Below the pieces are notes generated by a model, which had not been told where the DNA came from, ran no database searches, and saw only the letters and a list, made by a program, of their open reading frames with translations. Positions 53,715 to 62,151 of a stretch of DNA of 64,000 bases are shown piece by piece. The DNA is from Bacteroidales bacterium. Lineage in GTDB: Bacteria > Bacteroidota > Bacteroidia > Bacteroidales > UBA10428. Positions within the stretch are counted from its first letter, which is position 1. Each line of letters opens with the position of its first letter. The translations under genes were made by a program, and so were the position numbers. The stretch lies in contig JAFGQZ010000078.1 in NCBI GenBank assembly GCA_016935435.1, forward strand, positions 1 through 64,000. The letters run 5' to 3'.

Positions 53715-54434
53715 CTATAGTTTTTGAAACGATAAAAGGTTACAGGCCCCAAAAAAGAAACTCCCCGACTTTGTACATTTAAATCCTTTTTCAGCAAGCA
53801 TTCTTTCAATTTTATCGGTGCTGTAAAATTTCGACGATGAATGGGCCAGATACCAATATGCCCTGACATTTCCCGAAATTAAACCTCCTAGTGGAATTAA
53901 CACCATATACAGGTAAAGCCTATAAAAAAATTGTATTGCCCGGTTTTGGGGCACCCCGCTTTCCAGAATAAACAAAAAGCCCCCCTGCTTTATTACCCTT
54001 GCTAATTCGTTGAGGTGTTTTTGTGCATCGGGGTTGTTAAAAGTAAGGTTGCGAAAACCAAACCCGATAGTTACAGCATCGAAAGCACCTGTTTCGAAAG
54101 GCATGGCAGCAGCATGGCCATGTTCAAAAATTACATTATTGTAACCCTTTTTTTGTAATTTCAAACGGGCTTTTTCGAGCATTTTAAGGTTAAAATCGAA
54201 ACCGGTAATTTTTTCGCTGCCCTTAAGGTTCTGGCACAGGCTAATAATTAAATCGCCGGTGCCGCAGCATAAATCCAGCACATTTTCGGGCTGCACCTTA
54301 AAACATTCCTGGGCCGCATAGTTGCGCCATTTCGTATCGAGCCCGAAAGTAAATAGCCTGTTAATTAAATCGTACCGCTTATAAATACGGGTATAAAATG
54401 TGTTGAGTTCAAATTCTTTGTTGTGCATTGCCAA
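53715..54434 (-). CDS. ubiE: Demethylmenaquinone methyltransferase
   Basis: 239-residue SAM-dependent methyltransferase of the UbiE/MenG type, catalysing the last step of menaquinone synthesis. Start MAMHNKEFELNTFYTRIYKRYDLINRLFTFGLDTKWRN, SAM motif VLDLCCGTGDLI, FDAVTIGFGFRNLTF and the C-terminal LIPLGGLISGNVRAYWYLAHSS are diagnostic. 69 bases upstream of menI; 38 bases downstream of btuD with no terminator visible between. Confidence 0.95.
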   Translation of the reverse strand: MAMHNKEFELNTFYTRIYKRYDLINRLFTFGLDTKWRNYAAQECFKVQPENVLDLCCGTGDLIISLCQNLKGSEKITGFDFNLKMLEKARLKLQKKGYNNVIFEHGHAAAMPFETGAFDAVTIGFGFRNLTFNNPDAQKHLNELARVIKQGGFLFILESGVPQNRAIQFFYRLYLYMVLIPLGGLISGNVRAYWYLAHSSSKFYSTDKIERMLAEKGFKCTKSGSFFFGACNLLSFQKL

Positions 54435-54472
54435 AAACCAGTATTAATAAAAAAATCATTGTAAATAAATGG

Positions 54473-55516
54473 TTAGTTGTTGTATTTCTGATGGTTAATA
54501 ATTGAAACAAAGTAGTTTTGCAAATCAATAAGCCTTAAAAAAGTGTTTGGGTTTTCGCTATTAACAATTATTTCTTTTCGAAGTTCATCAACTTCGATAA
54601 GTATTGCGCCATCCTGTGGTTGCCGGGCAATATTAATTCCCAGCCGCTTAATAAGACGAATTACACAAGCTGTAATTATTCCGTCGCCAATAATGTTCAC
54701 CCAAAGGCCCTTATCGGGGTTTAGTTCGAATGAGGCTGAAAAAGGGTGAAAGCTAATATGATTGTTGCCAAAAATGTGGTTTAACGAATTGTTTAAAATT
54801 AGTTCCTCCGGAATAGACTGCTCCATATTTCCGTTATGGTCGATCAACCACACTTTATCGGATACCTGCATTCCCAGCCCCAGCTCGTGGGTCGATAAAA
54901 GAATGCCCTTGCCCATTTTACGGGAAAGCTTTTTCAGCAAAAGCAGCAGCTCCATGCGGTTTGAAAGATCGAGGTGTGCAGTTGGTTCGTCGAGAATAAT
55001 TAAATCTACATCCTGGGCAAGCACTTTGGCAATCATGGCGCGCTGCCTTTCCCCATCGCTGACTTCCGACAACCTGTTAGCAGCCTTCTTGGCCAAACCT
55101 GTTTTTTTAAGCACATCGCCGATAATTTCCATATCGGCACTTGTAATATTACCAATCCAATTGGTAAAATGGTACCTTCCCATAGCCACCAGATCAAAAA
55201 TAGTCATGTTCTTCTCGTAAACCGGATCGGTAAGCACTACTCCCAGAATATCCGATTTTTGGGAAACTGTCAGGCTGGCGGCATCCAGCCCGCCAATGGT
55301 AACTGTACCCTTCAGCAGTGGAAGAACCCCGCAAAGGCTCCTGATAAGTGTCGATTTGCCGCAACCATTGGGGCCTATAAGAGTAATAAGTTCGCCTTGT
55401 TTAATTTCAAGGTTTAAACCGGAAAGCAATACATTTGTGCCTTTTTTACGTGTCCTATAGCCTACCGACAAATTACTTGTCGATAACAAAATATTTTTAT
55501 CACTGTAGGTTTGCAT
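54473..55516 (-). CDS. btuD: ABC ATPase for cobalamin/siderophore uptake (BtuD/FecE type)
   Basis: 347-residue ATPase of the BtuD/FecE/FhuC group. Walker A GPNGCGKST, signature VSDGERQRAMIAKVLA, Walker B LIILDEPTAHLDLSN and H-loop STHELGLG. The C-terminal roughly 90-residue extension (HISFHPFSASFELNPDKGLW to the end) goes beyond the usual 250-residue ATPase. ATG 55516 lies 2 bases after the permease stop; the longer reading runs into the permease. Assigned to cobalamin because of the riboswitch at the head of the operon. Confidence 0.9.
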   Translation of the reverse strand: MQTYSDKNILLSTSNLSVGYRTRKKGTNVLLSGLNLEIKQGELITLIGPNGCGKSTLIRSLCGVLPLLKGTVTIGGLDAASLTVSQKSDILGVVLTDPVYEKNMTIFDLVAMGRYHFTNWIGNITSADMEIIGDVLKKTGLAKKAANRLSEVSDGERQRAMIAKVLAQDVDLIILDEPTAHLDLSNRMELLLLLKKLSRKMGKGILLSTHELGLGMQVSDKVWLIDHNGNMEQSIPEELILNNSLNHIFGNNHISFHPFSASFELNPDKGLWVNIIGDGIITACVIRLIKRLGINIARQPQDGAILIEVDELRKEIIVNSENPNTFLRLIDLQNYFVSIINHQKYNN

Positions 55517-55518
55517 AC

Positions 55519-56550
55519 TTAAAAAGTAACTTTCATTTTTCGGTTTCGCAAAATAAGCACAACCACCACCGGGGCACCAAAAAGTGCTGTAACAGCGTTT
55601 ATAGGAAGTGTAACAGCCTTTCCGGGCAACTGCGAAATGATATCGCACAACACCATAAGCAGTGCACCTACCAGTATAGAACCAGGCAGAACAACCCTGT
55701 GCAAAACCTTGCCGCTTATTAGCCTTACAATGTGGGGCACAGTCATACCCACAAAAGCTATCGGGCCTGTAAAAGCAGTAATAGTTCCGGCAAGCAGGCT
55801 CGAAATAACTATCATTGCTATGCGCACCTTTTTAACATTAATGCCAGAAACACGGGCATGCATTTCCCCCATAAGCAGGGCATCCATAGGTTTTAACAAA
55901 AACAACGACAAGCCTGTTGCGAAAACAAAAAGAGGTGCCAAAAAGCTGAGTTGCAGCCAATTTGTTGCAGCTAAACTGCCCAGCGACCATACTACATATT
56001 TATGCACGTATTCGGCACTGGCGAAGAATTCGAGGATGCCAACAATTGCCGAGGCAAGGCTCCCTACCATCATGCCTATAAGCAGCAGCGAAACCGAATC
56101 GCCCAGGCGCCACGAAAACGATAAAATTAGAAAGAACACCAGCACAGAGCCAGTTAAAGCAGCCATAACCTGCCCGCCAACTATAAAGGCTGGCGAAATA
56201 CCGATAAATGCCACTGAGGCCATAATATAAATTGCAACTCCGAGCCCGGCCCCGGAACTAATGCCTAATACATAAGGCCCGGCCAAAGGATTGTGAAACA
56301 GGGTCTGGAGCAATAATCCGGCAACCGAAAGGCTGGCTCCTGTTATCAATGCCGTAACAACCCGTGGCATGCGTACATGAAAAATAATAAAATCGGTTGT
56401 AGGGTTGCCACCTTTACCCCAAAGAGCATTAAAAAACTCCCCCAGGGAAATATTGGCACTTCCGAATGCCAAATCGGCAAAAACCCCGACCAGGAGCAGC
56501 AACAGCAAAAAAGCATAAATAATTTTCGGATGTAAACGCATAAAGGTCAT
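55519..56550 (-). CDS. btuC: FecCD/BtuC family ABC permease
   Basis: 343-residue permease with about ten transmembrane helices. Family signatures: TDFIIFHVRMPRVVTALITGASLSVAGLLLQTLFHNPLAGPYVLGISSGAGLG, LSFSWRLGDSVSLLLIGMMVGS and GPIAFVGMTVPHIVRLISG near the C-terminal end. The operon order btuF, btuC, btuD with a 4-base overlap to btuF shows co-translation. Vitamin B12 specificity follows from the upstream riboswitch. Confidence 0.93.
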   Translation of the reverse strand: MTFMRLHPKIIYAFLLLLLLVGVFADLAFGSANISLGEFFNALWGKGGNPTTDFIIFHVRMPRVVTALITGASLSVAGLLLQTLFHNPLAGPYVLGISSGAGLGVAIYIMASVAFIGISPAFIVGGQVMAALTGSVLVFFLILSFSWRLGDSVSLLLIGMMVGSLASAIVGILEFFASAEYVHKYVVWSLGSLAATNWLQLSFLAPLFVFATGLSLFLLKPMDALLMGEMHARVSGINVKKVRIAMIVISSLLAGTITAFTGPIAFVGMTVPHIVRLISGKVLHRVVLPGSILVGALLMVLCDIISQLPGKAVTLPINAVTALFGAPVVVVLILRNRKMKVTF

Positions 56551-57719
56551 TTAAGTTTTTGCCAGTATAGTGTTTGCTCGCTGTCACCAAACAATTCCGG
56601 ATGCAAAATCAGGATAAGGTCGCGCAAAAGCAAATCGGGACGTATTACACCCGACTCGTAATAATCGAGCCCTCCCTCGGGATTTTTTCGCTTATTATAA
56701 TGATAGACATTACCCTCACGGAAAGCTTTAAAATTAATGCTGCGCGGCTCTGTAGCGGCCAGTTCGGCAAGCGAAGATGCATTTGCGTTCAGCCATATAT
56801 CATCGTCTTTTTGTTTTTGCATTGCTCCCTCAAAACTAATTGGCAGGCCTCCGGTTGAGCTGTCGGCCGACCAATAATAATCTCCTCCGGCATCGCCTAT
56901 TAATTTTGCAACAAAACTCTTGCCGCCGGCAGCGTACCATACCCCTTTATAGGTGTTCCCTACAAGTACTTTGGGTTTTGGCCCTTTGGGTGCTTTGTTT
57001 GCCATAGAACAATAATGCAGGTAGTTTTTCTCTATCTCAGAGAATATGGAGTCGGCTAAATCCTTCTTCCCGGTAAGCAGGCCTATAAGCTTTATCCACT
57101 CAGCCCTGCCCAGCGGATGGGGTTCCATAAACTCAATATTATATACTATCGGTATGCCCGATGAAGCAATAATGTCATCGGAAGCATCGGGCGCCTGGTA
57201 AATGTACTTCATTACCAAATCGGGCGACAGTCCGATAATGGCTTCGGTATTTATGCCAAGCCCATTGCCGAGGTTTATTATATCGCCCTGCTTGTATTTC
57301 CTGTAGATTACCGAATCGAAAACCCAGTTAGCTGACGTACAGGCCGAAATAAAATCTTCGCTATGCAGCATGGACAACATACCTATATAGGTCGAAGAAA
57401 GAAAAACACCTTTTTCCAATGGCAGCCTTAAATATGTAATATCGCCTGGAACAACTACTTTACTTGAGCTATCTGCAATAACATAAGTCCTGAGAATTTT
57501 ATAATTGTCCCACGGGTTATAAACCTCTACCCGGAAATAATTTCCCTTATCGGCAATAGAATAGCCCCGTGCATATTTTAGGCCTTCGCCGGGCTGAACG
57601 TTGTTGTTGTTGTTGTTGTTTTGCTGCCGGCCACACGAGAGCAAAACCAACATAAATAATGAACAGTTTTTTACGATTGGCTTAACAACTCGCCCTGGCA
57701 CAAAACTTAATACATCCAT
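56547..57719 (-). CDS. btuF: Periplasmic B12-binding lipoprotein (BtuF-like)
   Basis: 390-residue ABC substrate-binding protein. Signal peptide II with VLLSC lipobox (C about 28 from ATG 57719), then an unusual Asn tract (seven N, encoded by a GTT/AAC triplet repeat near 57600). Binding-protein features: VVVPGDITYLRLPLEKGVFLSS, LSPDLVMKYIYQAPDASDDIIASSGIPIVYN, and LVGNTYKGVWYAAGGKSFVAKLIGDAGGDYYW. ATG 57719 is favoured; the upstream TTG adds two residues. First gene after the cobalamin riboswitch. Confidence 0.88.
   Translation of the reverse strand: MDVLSFVPGRVVKPIVKNCSLFMLVLLSCGRQQNNNNNNNVQPGEGLKYARGYSIADKGNYFRVEVYNPWDNYKILRTYVIADSSSKVVVPGDITYLRLPLEKGVFLSSTYIGMLSMLHSEDFISACTSANWVFDSVIYRKYKQGDIINLGNGLGINTEAIIGLSPDLVMKYIYQAPDASDDIIASSGIPIVYNIEFMEPHPLGRAEWIKLIGLLTGKKDLADSIFSEIEKNYLHYCSMANKAPKGPKPKVLVGNTYKGVWYAAGGKSFVAKLIGDAGGDYYWSADSSTGGLPISFEGAMQKQKDDDIWLNANASSLAELAATEPRSINFKAFREGNVYHYNKRKNPEGGLDYYESGVIRPDLLLRDLILILHPELFGDSEQTLYWQKLK
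57600..57621 (-). repeat. Trinucleotide repeat coding poly-Asn in btuF
   Basis: Uninterrupted (AAC)n on the minus strand, encoding the NNNNNNN stretch just after the lipid anchor of BtuF. As a triplet it can change linker length without shifting frame. Confidence 0.8.
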
Positions 57720-57861
57720 AACCAATATGTTTCTGGTTTGTAACTAAAAACCCCTGCTTTGCACAGGCATTTTAACAATATAATAAGGGGCAATAAGAAT
57801 GAACTGATCAAAAACAACCGATTCCGAAACTTAACTCCCCGAAGTGTCGAATGAATACGAT

Positions 57862-58100
57862 GGCAAGTAAGGCAGGTCTTCTGGCTTGCCCCATCCAACA
57901 GCAGCCTTCCCGCTTTCCCCGGCAGTTATCTGCTACATAACAATATCTTGTTCGGGCGAAAATTATCTGTTATTCAAACAACAGAAATAAGCAGTGGCAT
58001 TTTTCAACTGTTGGTTTACGGGGCCTACAGCTGCGGGGGCAGCCCCGGAATCGCCCATCGAATCAGGCACACCGGGTTCCCTGTTAGGCTAATGCACCTT
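57862..58100 (-). promoter_or_regulatory. Cobalamin riboswitch
   Basis: On the minus strand the 3' B12 box GCCAGAAGACCTGCC (near 57871-57886) is conserved. Upstream are GGGAACCCGGTGTG, GATTCCGGGGCTGCCCC-like core, CGCAGCTGTAGG, CCGTAA and ATGCCACTG, the conserved pieces of cobalamin riboswitches in the right order. It precedes btuF by about 140 bases and should repress B12 uptake genes when cobalamin is bound. Confidence 0.92.
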
Positions 58101-58207
58101 AAAAACCGCCATAAAGGTAACTAAAATAATATTACAAAGGCCATTCGGGCAGACAAGCATTGCTCCAAAATTAGCCCCGTAGTGCAGGAAATTGAACCTG
58201 CGCAATA

Positions 58208-59104
58208 TTATGTCGAACCAATTACCAGTAATATAGCCCCAAGCAATATACCAATAAGCCCGATGGATTTAGAGCGTAAGTTCCCTTCTTTAAATATAAT
58301 TGCCCCAACAGTAAATGAAAACATAACGCTCCCACGCCGGAACACCGATACAATGCCAATAAGGGCCCCTGGTTCGCTCAGGGCATAGAAATATAGAAAA
58401 TCGGCCAGCGAAAGCACTATTCCTATAGCGGGTATTGTCCATCGCCACTGAAAAGCTGGTTGCAATTTTCGCCGTGGGAACCACATGAGCAACAAAAAAG
58501 GAAGCATAACCACTACCATATAAATTGAAAACCATGCCTGAACAGCCATTCTGTTATAACTTGCCAGCAGATATTTATCGAAAAGGCTCGAAGCAGAGCC
58601 AAATATAGTAGCAATAAAAATTGCATATACCCACTTGTTGCGCAAAAAACTAATACCTTCTTTCCTCCCGGCAAGAGCAAACAAATAGGTTGCAATAACC
58701 GACAGAGTTATTCCCAACCATTGAAAAAGATTAAAACGTTCGCCGTAAAGCAAAAAAGCCCCGGCAACAGTCCATACCGGCCCGGTTGAACGTATAGGCA
58801 CCACTATGGTTATGGGTAGCCTGCTTAAGGCCATATATGCAAAATACCAAGATGTGCCCACAATGGCCGATTTAAAAAAGTACAGCAAATGCTCTTTAAC
58901 CGATATTTCGGGCACATAAAAAATACTGCCCTCAATAATGATCGATGATCTGGAAAACAGCAGTAAAGCAGAAAAAATTATTGCCCCGGTAAAAGTTGCA
59001 AAAAATAGAACCGGGACAAATGCGTTGTTTTTTAACGAACTTTTTTTTAATAAATCGTAAATGCCTAGCAGAAAGCTCGATGATATAGCCAATATTACCC
59101 ACAT
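58208..59104 (-). CDS. EamA/DMT family transporter
   Basis: 298-residue inner-membrane protein of the drug/metabolite transporter type with about ten helices in two EamA halves (1-145 and 155-298). It starts MWVILAISSSFLLGIYDLLKKSSLKNN and includes LPITIVVPIRSTGPVWTVAGAFLLYGERFNLFQWLGI, a typical end of EamA unit one, repeated by ALIGIVSVFRRGSVMFSFTVGAIIFKEGNLRSKSIGL in unit two. Substrate unknown. Divergent from the DUF3108 gene with its own -7 box. Confidence 0.85.
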   Translation of the reverse strand: MWVILAISSSFLLGIYDLLKKSSLKNNAFVPVLFFATFTGAIIFSALLLFSRSSIIIEGSIFYVPEISVKEHLLYFFKSAIVGTSWYFAYMALSRLPITIVVPIRSTGPVWTVAGAFLLYGERFNLFQWLGITLSVIATYLFALAGRKEGISFLRNKWVYAIFIATIFGSASSLFDKYLLASYNRMAVQAWFSIYMVVVMLPFLLLMWFPRRKLQPAFQWRWTIPAIGIVLSLADFLYFYALSEPGALIGIVSVFRRGSVMFSFTVGAIIFKEGNLRSKSIGLIGILLGAILLVIGST

Positions 59105-59123
59105 AAGTGTAATTTCAAAAGCG

Positions 59124-59131
59124 CAAAAGTA
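59124..59131 (-). promoter_or_regulatory. -7 box for EamA transporter gene
   Basis: Minus-strand TACTTTTG matches TAnnTTTG, 20 bases before the start at 59104. Confidence 0.45.
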
Positions 59132-59207
59132 ATGGATTTACAGTTATAATAGAACCTGACATACAATATTGCGCTGTTTGTTCTGTTTTAATATTGTTTT
59201 TCTTCAT

Positions 59208-59215
59208 TATTTTTG
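59208..59215 (+). promoter_or_regulatory. -7 box for DUF3108 gene
   Basis: TATTTTTG matches TAnnTTTG, 21 bases before the ATG at 59236. Confidence 0.45.
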
Positions 59216-59235
59216 CAGCCATAATTAGTTATACT

Positions 59236-60039
59236 ATGAACATAAAAACTAACAGTTGCCGGATATTCGTATTTTCAGTGCTTTGCCTTATTTCATCGCA
59301 CTTTGTTGAAGCACAAAAAATTACAAACACAGCTTTTCAGGGCGGCGAGAAATTGAGATACACCGGTTCGTATTATATGTCGTCGGTGTGGACCGATATT
59401 GCCGAAGTTACCCTTGAAGTAAGTTCGGTAAACTCGCAGGGAACAGCATTGTTGAACCTTAAAGGAACCGCAAAAACTTTTGCTTCGTGGGATACCTATT
59501 TTAAAATACGGGACTCTTATCAGTCGTGGGTTACTCCTGTTACTGTTGAGCCCCTCATATTCAAAAGGGACATGTATGAAGGTGGCTACACAAACGATTC
59601 GAAATACGTGTTTAAAAGAAAATCGAAGGTTGCGGTATGTAAAACCAAACGCAAAGATGGTTCGGAATCGGTTGACGAAGTTTCTATTAAAGACAATACC
59701 CTCGACGTGGTTTCGGTGCTCTATTATGTAAGAAACCTGAATTTCGAACAAATGGCCCTCAACAAAGTAGTGCCCCTGACAATTCTGATAGACAACAAAC
59801 TCGAAACCATTTATATTAAATATTTGGGCACCGAAACTATTAAAGCCGATATATTAGGCAGCACAAAATGCCATAAACTTGGTGTTTCGCTTAAAAATGA
59901 AAACATTATGAAAAACAAATCGACCAATAACATTTGGTTAACGGCCGATAAAAACAAAATTCCGGTTTATATGAAAGCCGAAATACCGGTAGGCTCTATT
60001 CAACTTCGTTTAACAGAGGCAAGCGGGCTTAAAAATTAA
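59236..60039 (+). CDS. DUF3108 domain exported protein
   Basis: 267-residue exported protein with signal peptide (MNIKTNSCRIFVFSVLCLISSHFVEA). Pattern AFQGGEKLRYTGSYYMSSVWTDIAEVTLEV, TLDVVSVLYYVRNLNF, VVPLTILIDNKLETIYIKYLG and STNNIWLTADKNKIPVYMKAEIPVGSIQLRL is that of DUF3108, a beta-rich periplasmic family of unknown function. ATG 59236 is used; the longer reading only extends the leader. A small membrane protein gene follows 10 bases downstream. Confidence 0.85.
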   Translation: MNIKTNSCRIFVFSVLCLISSHFVEAQKITNTAFQGGEKLRYTGSYYMSSVWTDIAEVTLEVSSVNSQGTALLNLKGTAKTFASWDTYFKIRDSYQSWVTPVTVEPLIFKRDMYEGGYTNDSKYVFKRKSKVAVCKTKRKDGSESVDEVSIKDNTLDVVSVLYYVRNLNFEQMALNKVVPLTILIDNKLETIYIKYLGTETIKADILGSTKCHKLGVSLKNENIMKNKSTNNIWLTADKNKIPVYMKAEIPVGSIQLRLTEASGLKN

Positions 60040-60049
60040 AACTAAAGCT

Positions 60050-60451
60050 ATGAGCAAAAAAGGAAATGTAGCAAAAATACTCTTGTCGTCGTTTGGTTTA
60101 TTGTTCGGCATTATTGCCCTAATACTTAGTTTTCTGCCCCTTAAAATTTTCTTTAACCTGCCAGCGGCATTCCTGCCAGGCTTTGTTGGTTTTTTTATGG
60201 GCATAATGGCACTCAATATCGGTACACGCAACAAATTAAAAAAAGGCTTGCCTTCGGCAACGGTAATAGTATCATTTACTGCCGTTTTCATTGGAATTAT
60301 AAGTTTGTTCTTCAAATCAGGCAAAGTTGAAGACGATGCGCAGTTCGAGGCAAAGAAAGTTGAAATACAGCAACAGGTTGAACAAAGTACCGACCTACAG
60401 GAAGCCCTTGAGGAAATTGAACTTGAGGAACTGGAAGGCCTTGAAGAATGA
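60050..60451 (+). CDS. Small membrane protein with acidic tail
   Basis: 133 residues with about three transmembrane segments (ILLSSFGLLFGIIALILSFL, LPAAFLPGFVGFFMGIMALNI and ATVIVSFTAVFIGIISLFF) and a strongly acidic coiled-coil-like C-terminus rich in EE (QVEQSTDLQEALEEIELEELEGLEE). Not recognised. It starts 10 bases after the DUF3108 gene, so the two are probably co-expressed envelope proteins. Confidence 0.7.
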   Translation: MSKKGNVAKILLSSFGLLFGIIALILSFLPLKIFFNLPAAFLPGFVGFFMGIMALNIGTRNKLKKGLPSATVIVSFTAVFIGIISLFFKSGKVEDDAQFEAKKVEIQQQVEQSTDLQEALEEIELEELEGLEE

Positions 60452-60484
60452 TTGAATGCCCCGGCTGGTTAAAACTGTTGCCTG

Positions 60485-61075
60485 TTACCGGTCGATAATA
60501 GCGGATATTTGCTCCCCGATATTATTCATAAACTCTTTATAGTCTGTAATATACCTTCTATTTAAATACAACAGCAACATTCCGGTAACATTAAACCGAA
60601 GCTGGGCCGATTTAATATTTATTTCTGCGTTGGTAAATAAATTGTTCGAGCGGCAGTATTCCCAGTCATCATTGCATAATTTGTCAAGAAAACCATAAAT
60701 CACATCAAGTGTTGGTTGTTTTCCCGCTACATTATAAGGCTTCTCAATAAAAAACAATTCAAATATTCCCGGATATTCAATAAAATAACTTGCATATGCC
60801 AATGCAACAGCTTTAATACGCCCTGGCCCTGCTGGCAACATACCAGTATTATCATTTACATGCAGCTGGCACTCATCCTGAAAATCATTTACACACTCAA
60901 AAATCAGGTCTTTTGCATCTTTAAAATAATTATAAAGTGTTGCGTAGGAATAACCTGCCTTGTCTGCTATATTCCTTACATTTAGGCTGCGAATACCTTC
61001 TCCCTTTATTATTTCCTTAGTTGCCTGAATAAAATAACCTTTTATTCGTTGTTCCTGAATCTGTTTCTTATCCAT
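60485..61075 (-). CDS. TetR/AcrR family transcriptional regulator
   Basis: 196-residue repressor. N-terminal HTH (about 10-60): KGYFIQATKEIIKGEGIRSLNVRNIADKAGYSYATLYNYFKDAKDLIF, the TetR pattern. The C-terminal ligand region is poorly conserved (YFIEYPGIFELFFIE and others). No obvious target gene is adjacent. An AAACATT/AATGTTT inverted repeat 48 bases upstream may be its own operator. Confidence 0.9.
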   Translation of the reverse strand: MDKKQIQEQRIKGYFIQATKEIIKGEGIRSLNVRNIADKAGYSYATLYNYFKDAKDLIFECVNDFQDECQLHVNDNTGMLPAGPGRIKAVALAYASYFIEYPGIFELFFIEKPYNVAGKQPTLDVIYGFLDKLCNDDWEYCRSNNLFTNAEINIKSAQLRFNVTGMLLLYLNRRYITDYKEFMNNIGEQISAIIDR

Positions 61076-61123
61076 GTTAAATATTTTTATTTGTGCTAAA
61101 ATATTGAACTTTGTTCATTTTAC

Positions 61124-61142
61124 AAACATTGTTTCAATGTTT
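61124..61142. promoter_or_regulatory. Candidate TetR operator
   Basis: AAACATTGTTTCAATGTTT: 7-bp inverted arms with a 5-base centre, upstream of the tetR gene. The size fits a TetR-family dimer site for autoregulation. Confidence 0.5.
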
Positions 61143-61196
61143 TTAATAAAAAAACAATATTTCACAACTTTGTTACCTAACTCTCGAAAAACTTCT

Positions 61197-61276
61197 TATT
61201 TTTGATGCCGATCAACTTGGGCATTTTAAAATATAAAAACCTGCTATCTGTTCACAGAATCAGGTTTTTATTTTTT
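61197..61276 (+). ncRNA. Candidate small RNA (promoter box plus terminator)
   Basis: A -7 match TATTTTTG (61197-61204) is followed about 30 bases on by an intrinsic terminator: AAAACCTG (61236-61243) pairs with CAGGTTTT (61261-61268) and a T-rich tail to 61276. No open frame of note lies between, so a roughly 65-base transcript is possible. The -33 TTTG (61169) is spaced 24 bases, longer than usual. Family unknown. Confidence 0.35.
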
Positions 61277-61373
61277 GGAAACAAAAAAGTACTATTGCAC
61301 AAAGACCAAAACCAGAAGATGTGTATTTTGTGAATGTGTTACAGCCCATTAATTAAACAACTGGTATTTTAGA

Positions 61374-61529
61374 TTGAATCTGTTTTACGAATGTAAGGTT
61401 TGTGGCTGGAAGGGGTCAGAAGGAGAGCTACAGCACGACACTACAGAAAGTTGTGCGGGAAGCGATACTTTCGAAATATGCCCCGGCTGTGGTAGCGAAG
61501 AAGTTTATATTGTAATGAAGCGGGCATAA
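61374..61529 (+). CDS. Small zinc-ribbon protein (51 residues)
   Basis: Short gene with TTG start, LNLFYECKVCGWKGSEGELQ then HDTTESCAGSD, then TFEICPGCGSEEVYIVMKRA and stop. Two CxxC pairs plus one central Cys form a zinc ribbon; YECKVCGWKG and ICPGCGSEEV are typical. It is shorter than usual ORF cut-offs, and the TTG start and upstream in-frame stop leave the exact start unsure. Function unknown, perhaps a small rubredoxin-like or adaptor protein. Confidence 0.7.
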   Translation: MNLFYECKVCGWKGSEGELQHDTTESCAGSDTFEICPGCGSEEVYIVMKRA

Positions 61530-61603
61530 TACACTTGGTTTGTTAAAATTCGGACCCCATGCCGGCCGCACAGCCGGTAAACATATTTTAAGGCCGGAAA
61601 TAT

Positions 61604-61960
61604 CTAACTTACCCCCAATACTTCTTTAAATGCTTTTATAAAACTTTCTTTTGGCAGTGCCCCCATAGCCATTTGCGGTTGCCCGGTTTTGGGCACAAAC
61701 AAAAGGCTTGGAATGCTTCTTATACCAAACATGCTGGCAAGTTCCTGCTCCGCTTCAGTATCTACTTTATAAATATCAATTTTGTCGCGGTACAATCCAT
61801 CGAGATCTTCCAGAACCGGGGCAATCATACGGCACGGGCCACACCAGTCGGCATAAAAATCAATCAGGCAGGGCTTATCCCCTTCAAATTTCCATTCCCG
61901 GTTCTTTTCAAAATTAAACACCTTTTCTTTGAAAGAACTTTTTGTTAGATAGGTTATCAT
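61604..61960 (-). CDS. Thioredoxin (second paralogue)
   Basis: 118-residue thioredoxin with active site WCGPC (C40, C43) in FYADWCGPCRMIAPVL and cis-Pro SIPSLLFVP. It is very similar throughout to the thioredoxin at 45.9 kb (same N-terminal LTKSSFKEKVFNFEKNREWKFEG pattern and TGQPQMAMGALPKESF tail). Cytoplasmic by lack of signal. The paralogue has WCAPC, so the two may differ in redox potential. Single gene on the minus strand. Confidence 0.95.
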   Translation of the reverse strand: MITYLTKSSFKEKVFNFEKNREWKFEGDKPCLIDFYADWCGPCRMIAPVLEDLDGLYRDKIDIYKVDTEAEQELASMFGIRSIPSLLFVPKTGQPQMAMGALPKESFIKAFKEVLGVS

Positions 61961-62121
61961 ATCGCATGGTTTTATATATAATTAACAGCCAGAAAAAAAG
62001 AAAGTTCGAAGAGGGGCACAACCCCAAGAAAGCAGTGATCGCAAAAAAAACACAGTTTAATAAACAACCCGTACCATAATGCAGAGAATAAAGCATGTTA
62101 GTTTTACTGCGCGAATAATTA

Positions 62122-62129
62122 TATTTTTG
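62122..62129 (+). promoter_or_regulatory. -7 box for cca
   Basis: TATTTTTG matches TAnnTTTG, 22 bases before the ATG at 62152. Confidence 0.45.
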
Positions 62130-62151
62130 TTGCCTGTTAAAGATTTGTTTA

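Noticed and set aside
55637-56230. 197-residue plus-strand frame opposite btuC
   Set aside because: Antisense shadow of a strongly conserved permease gene.
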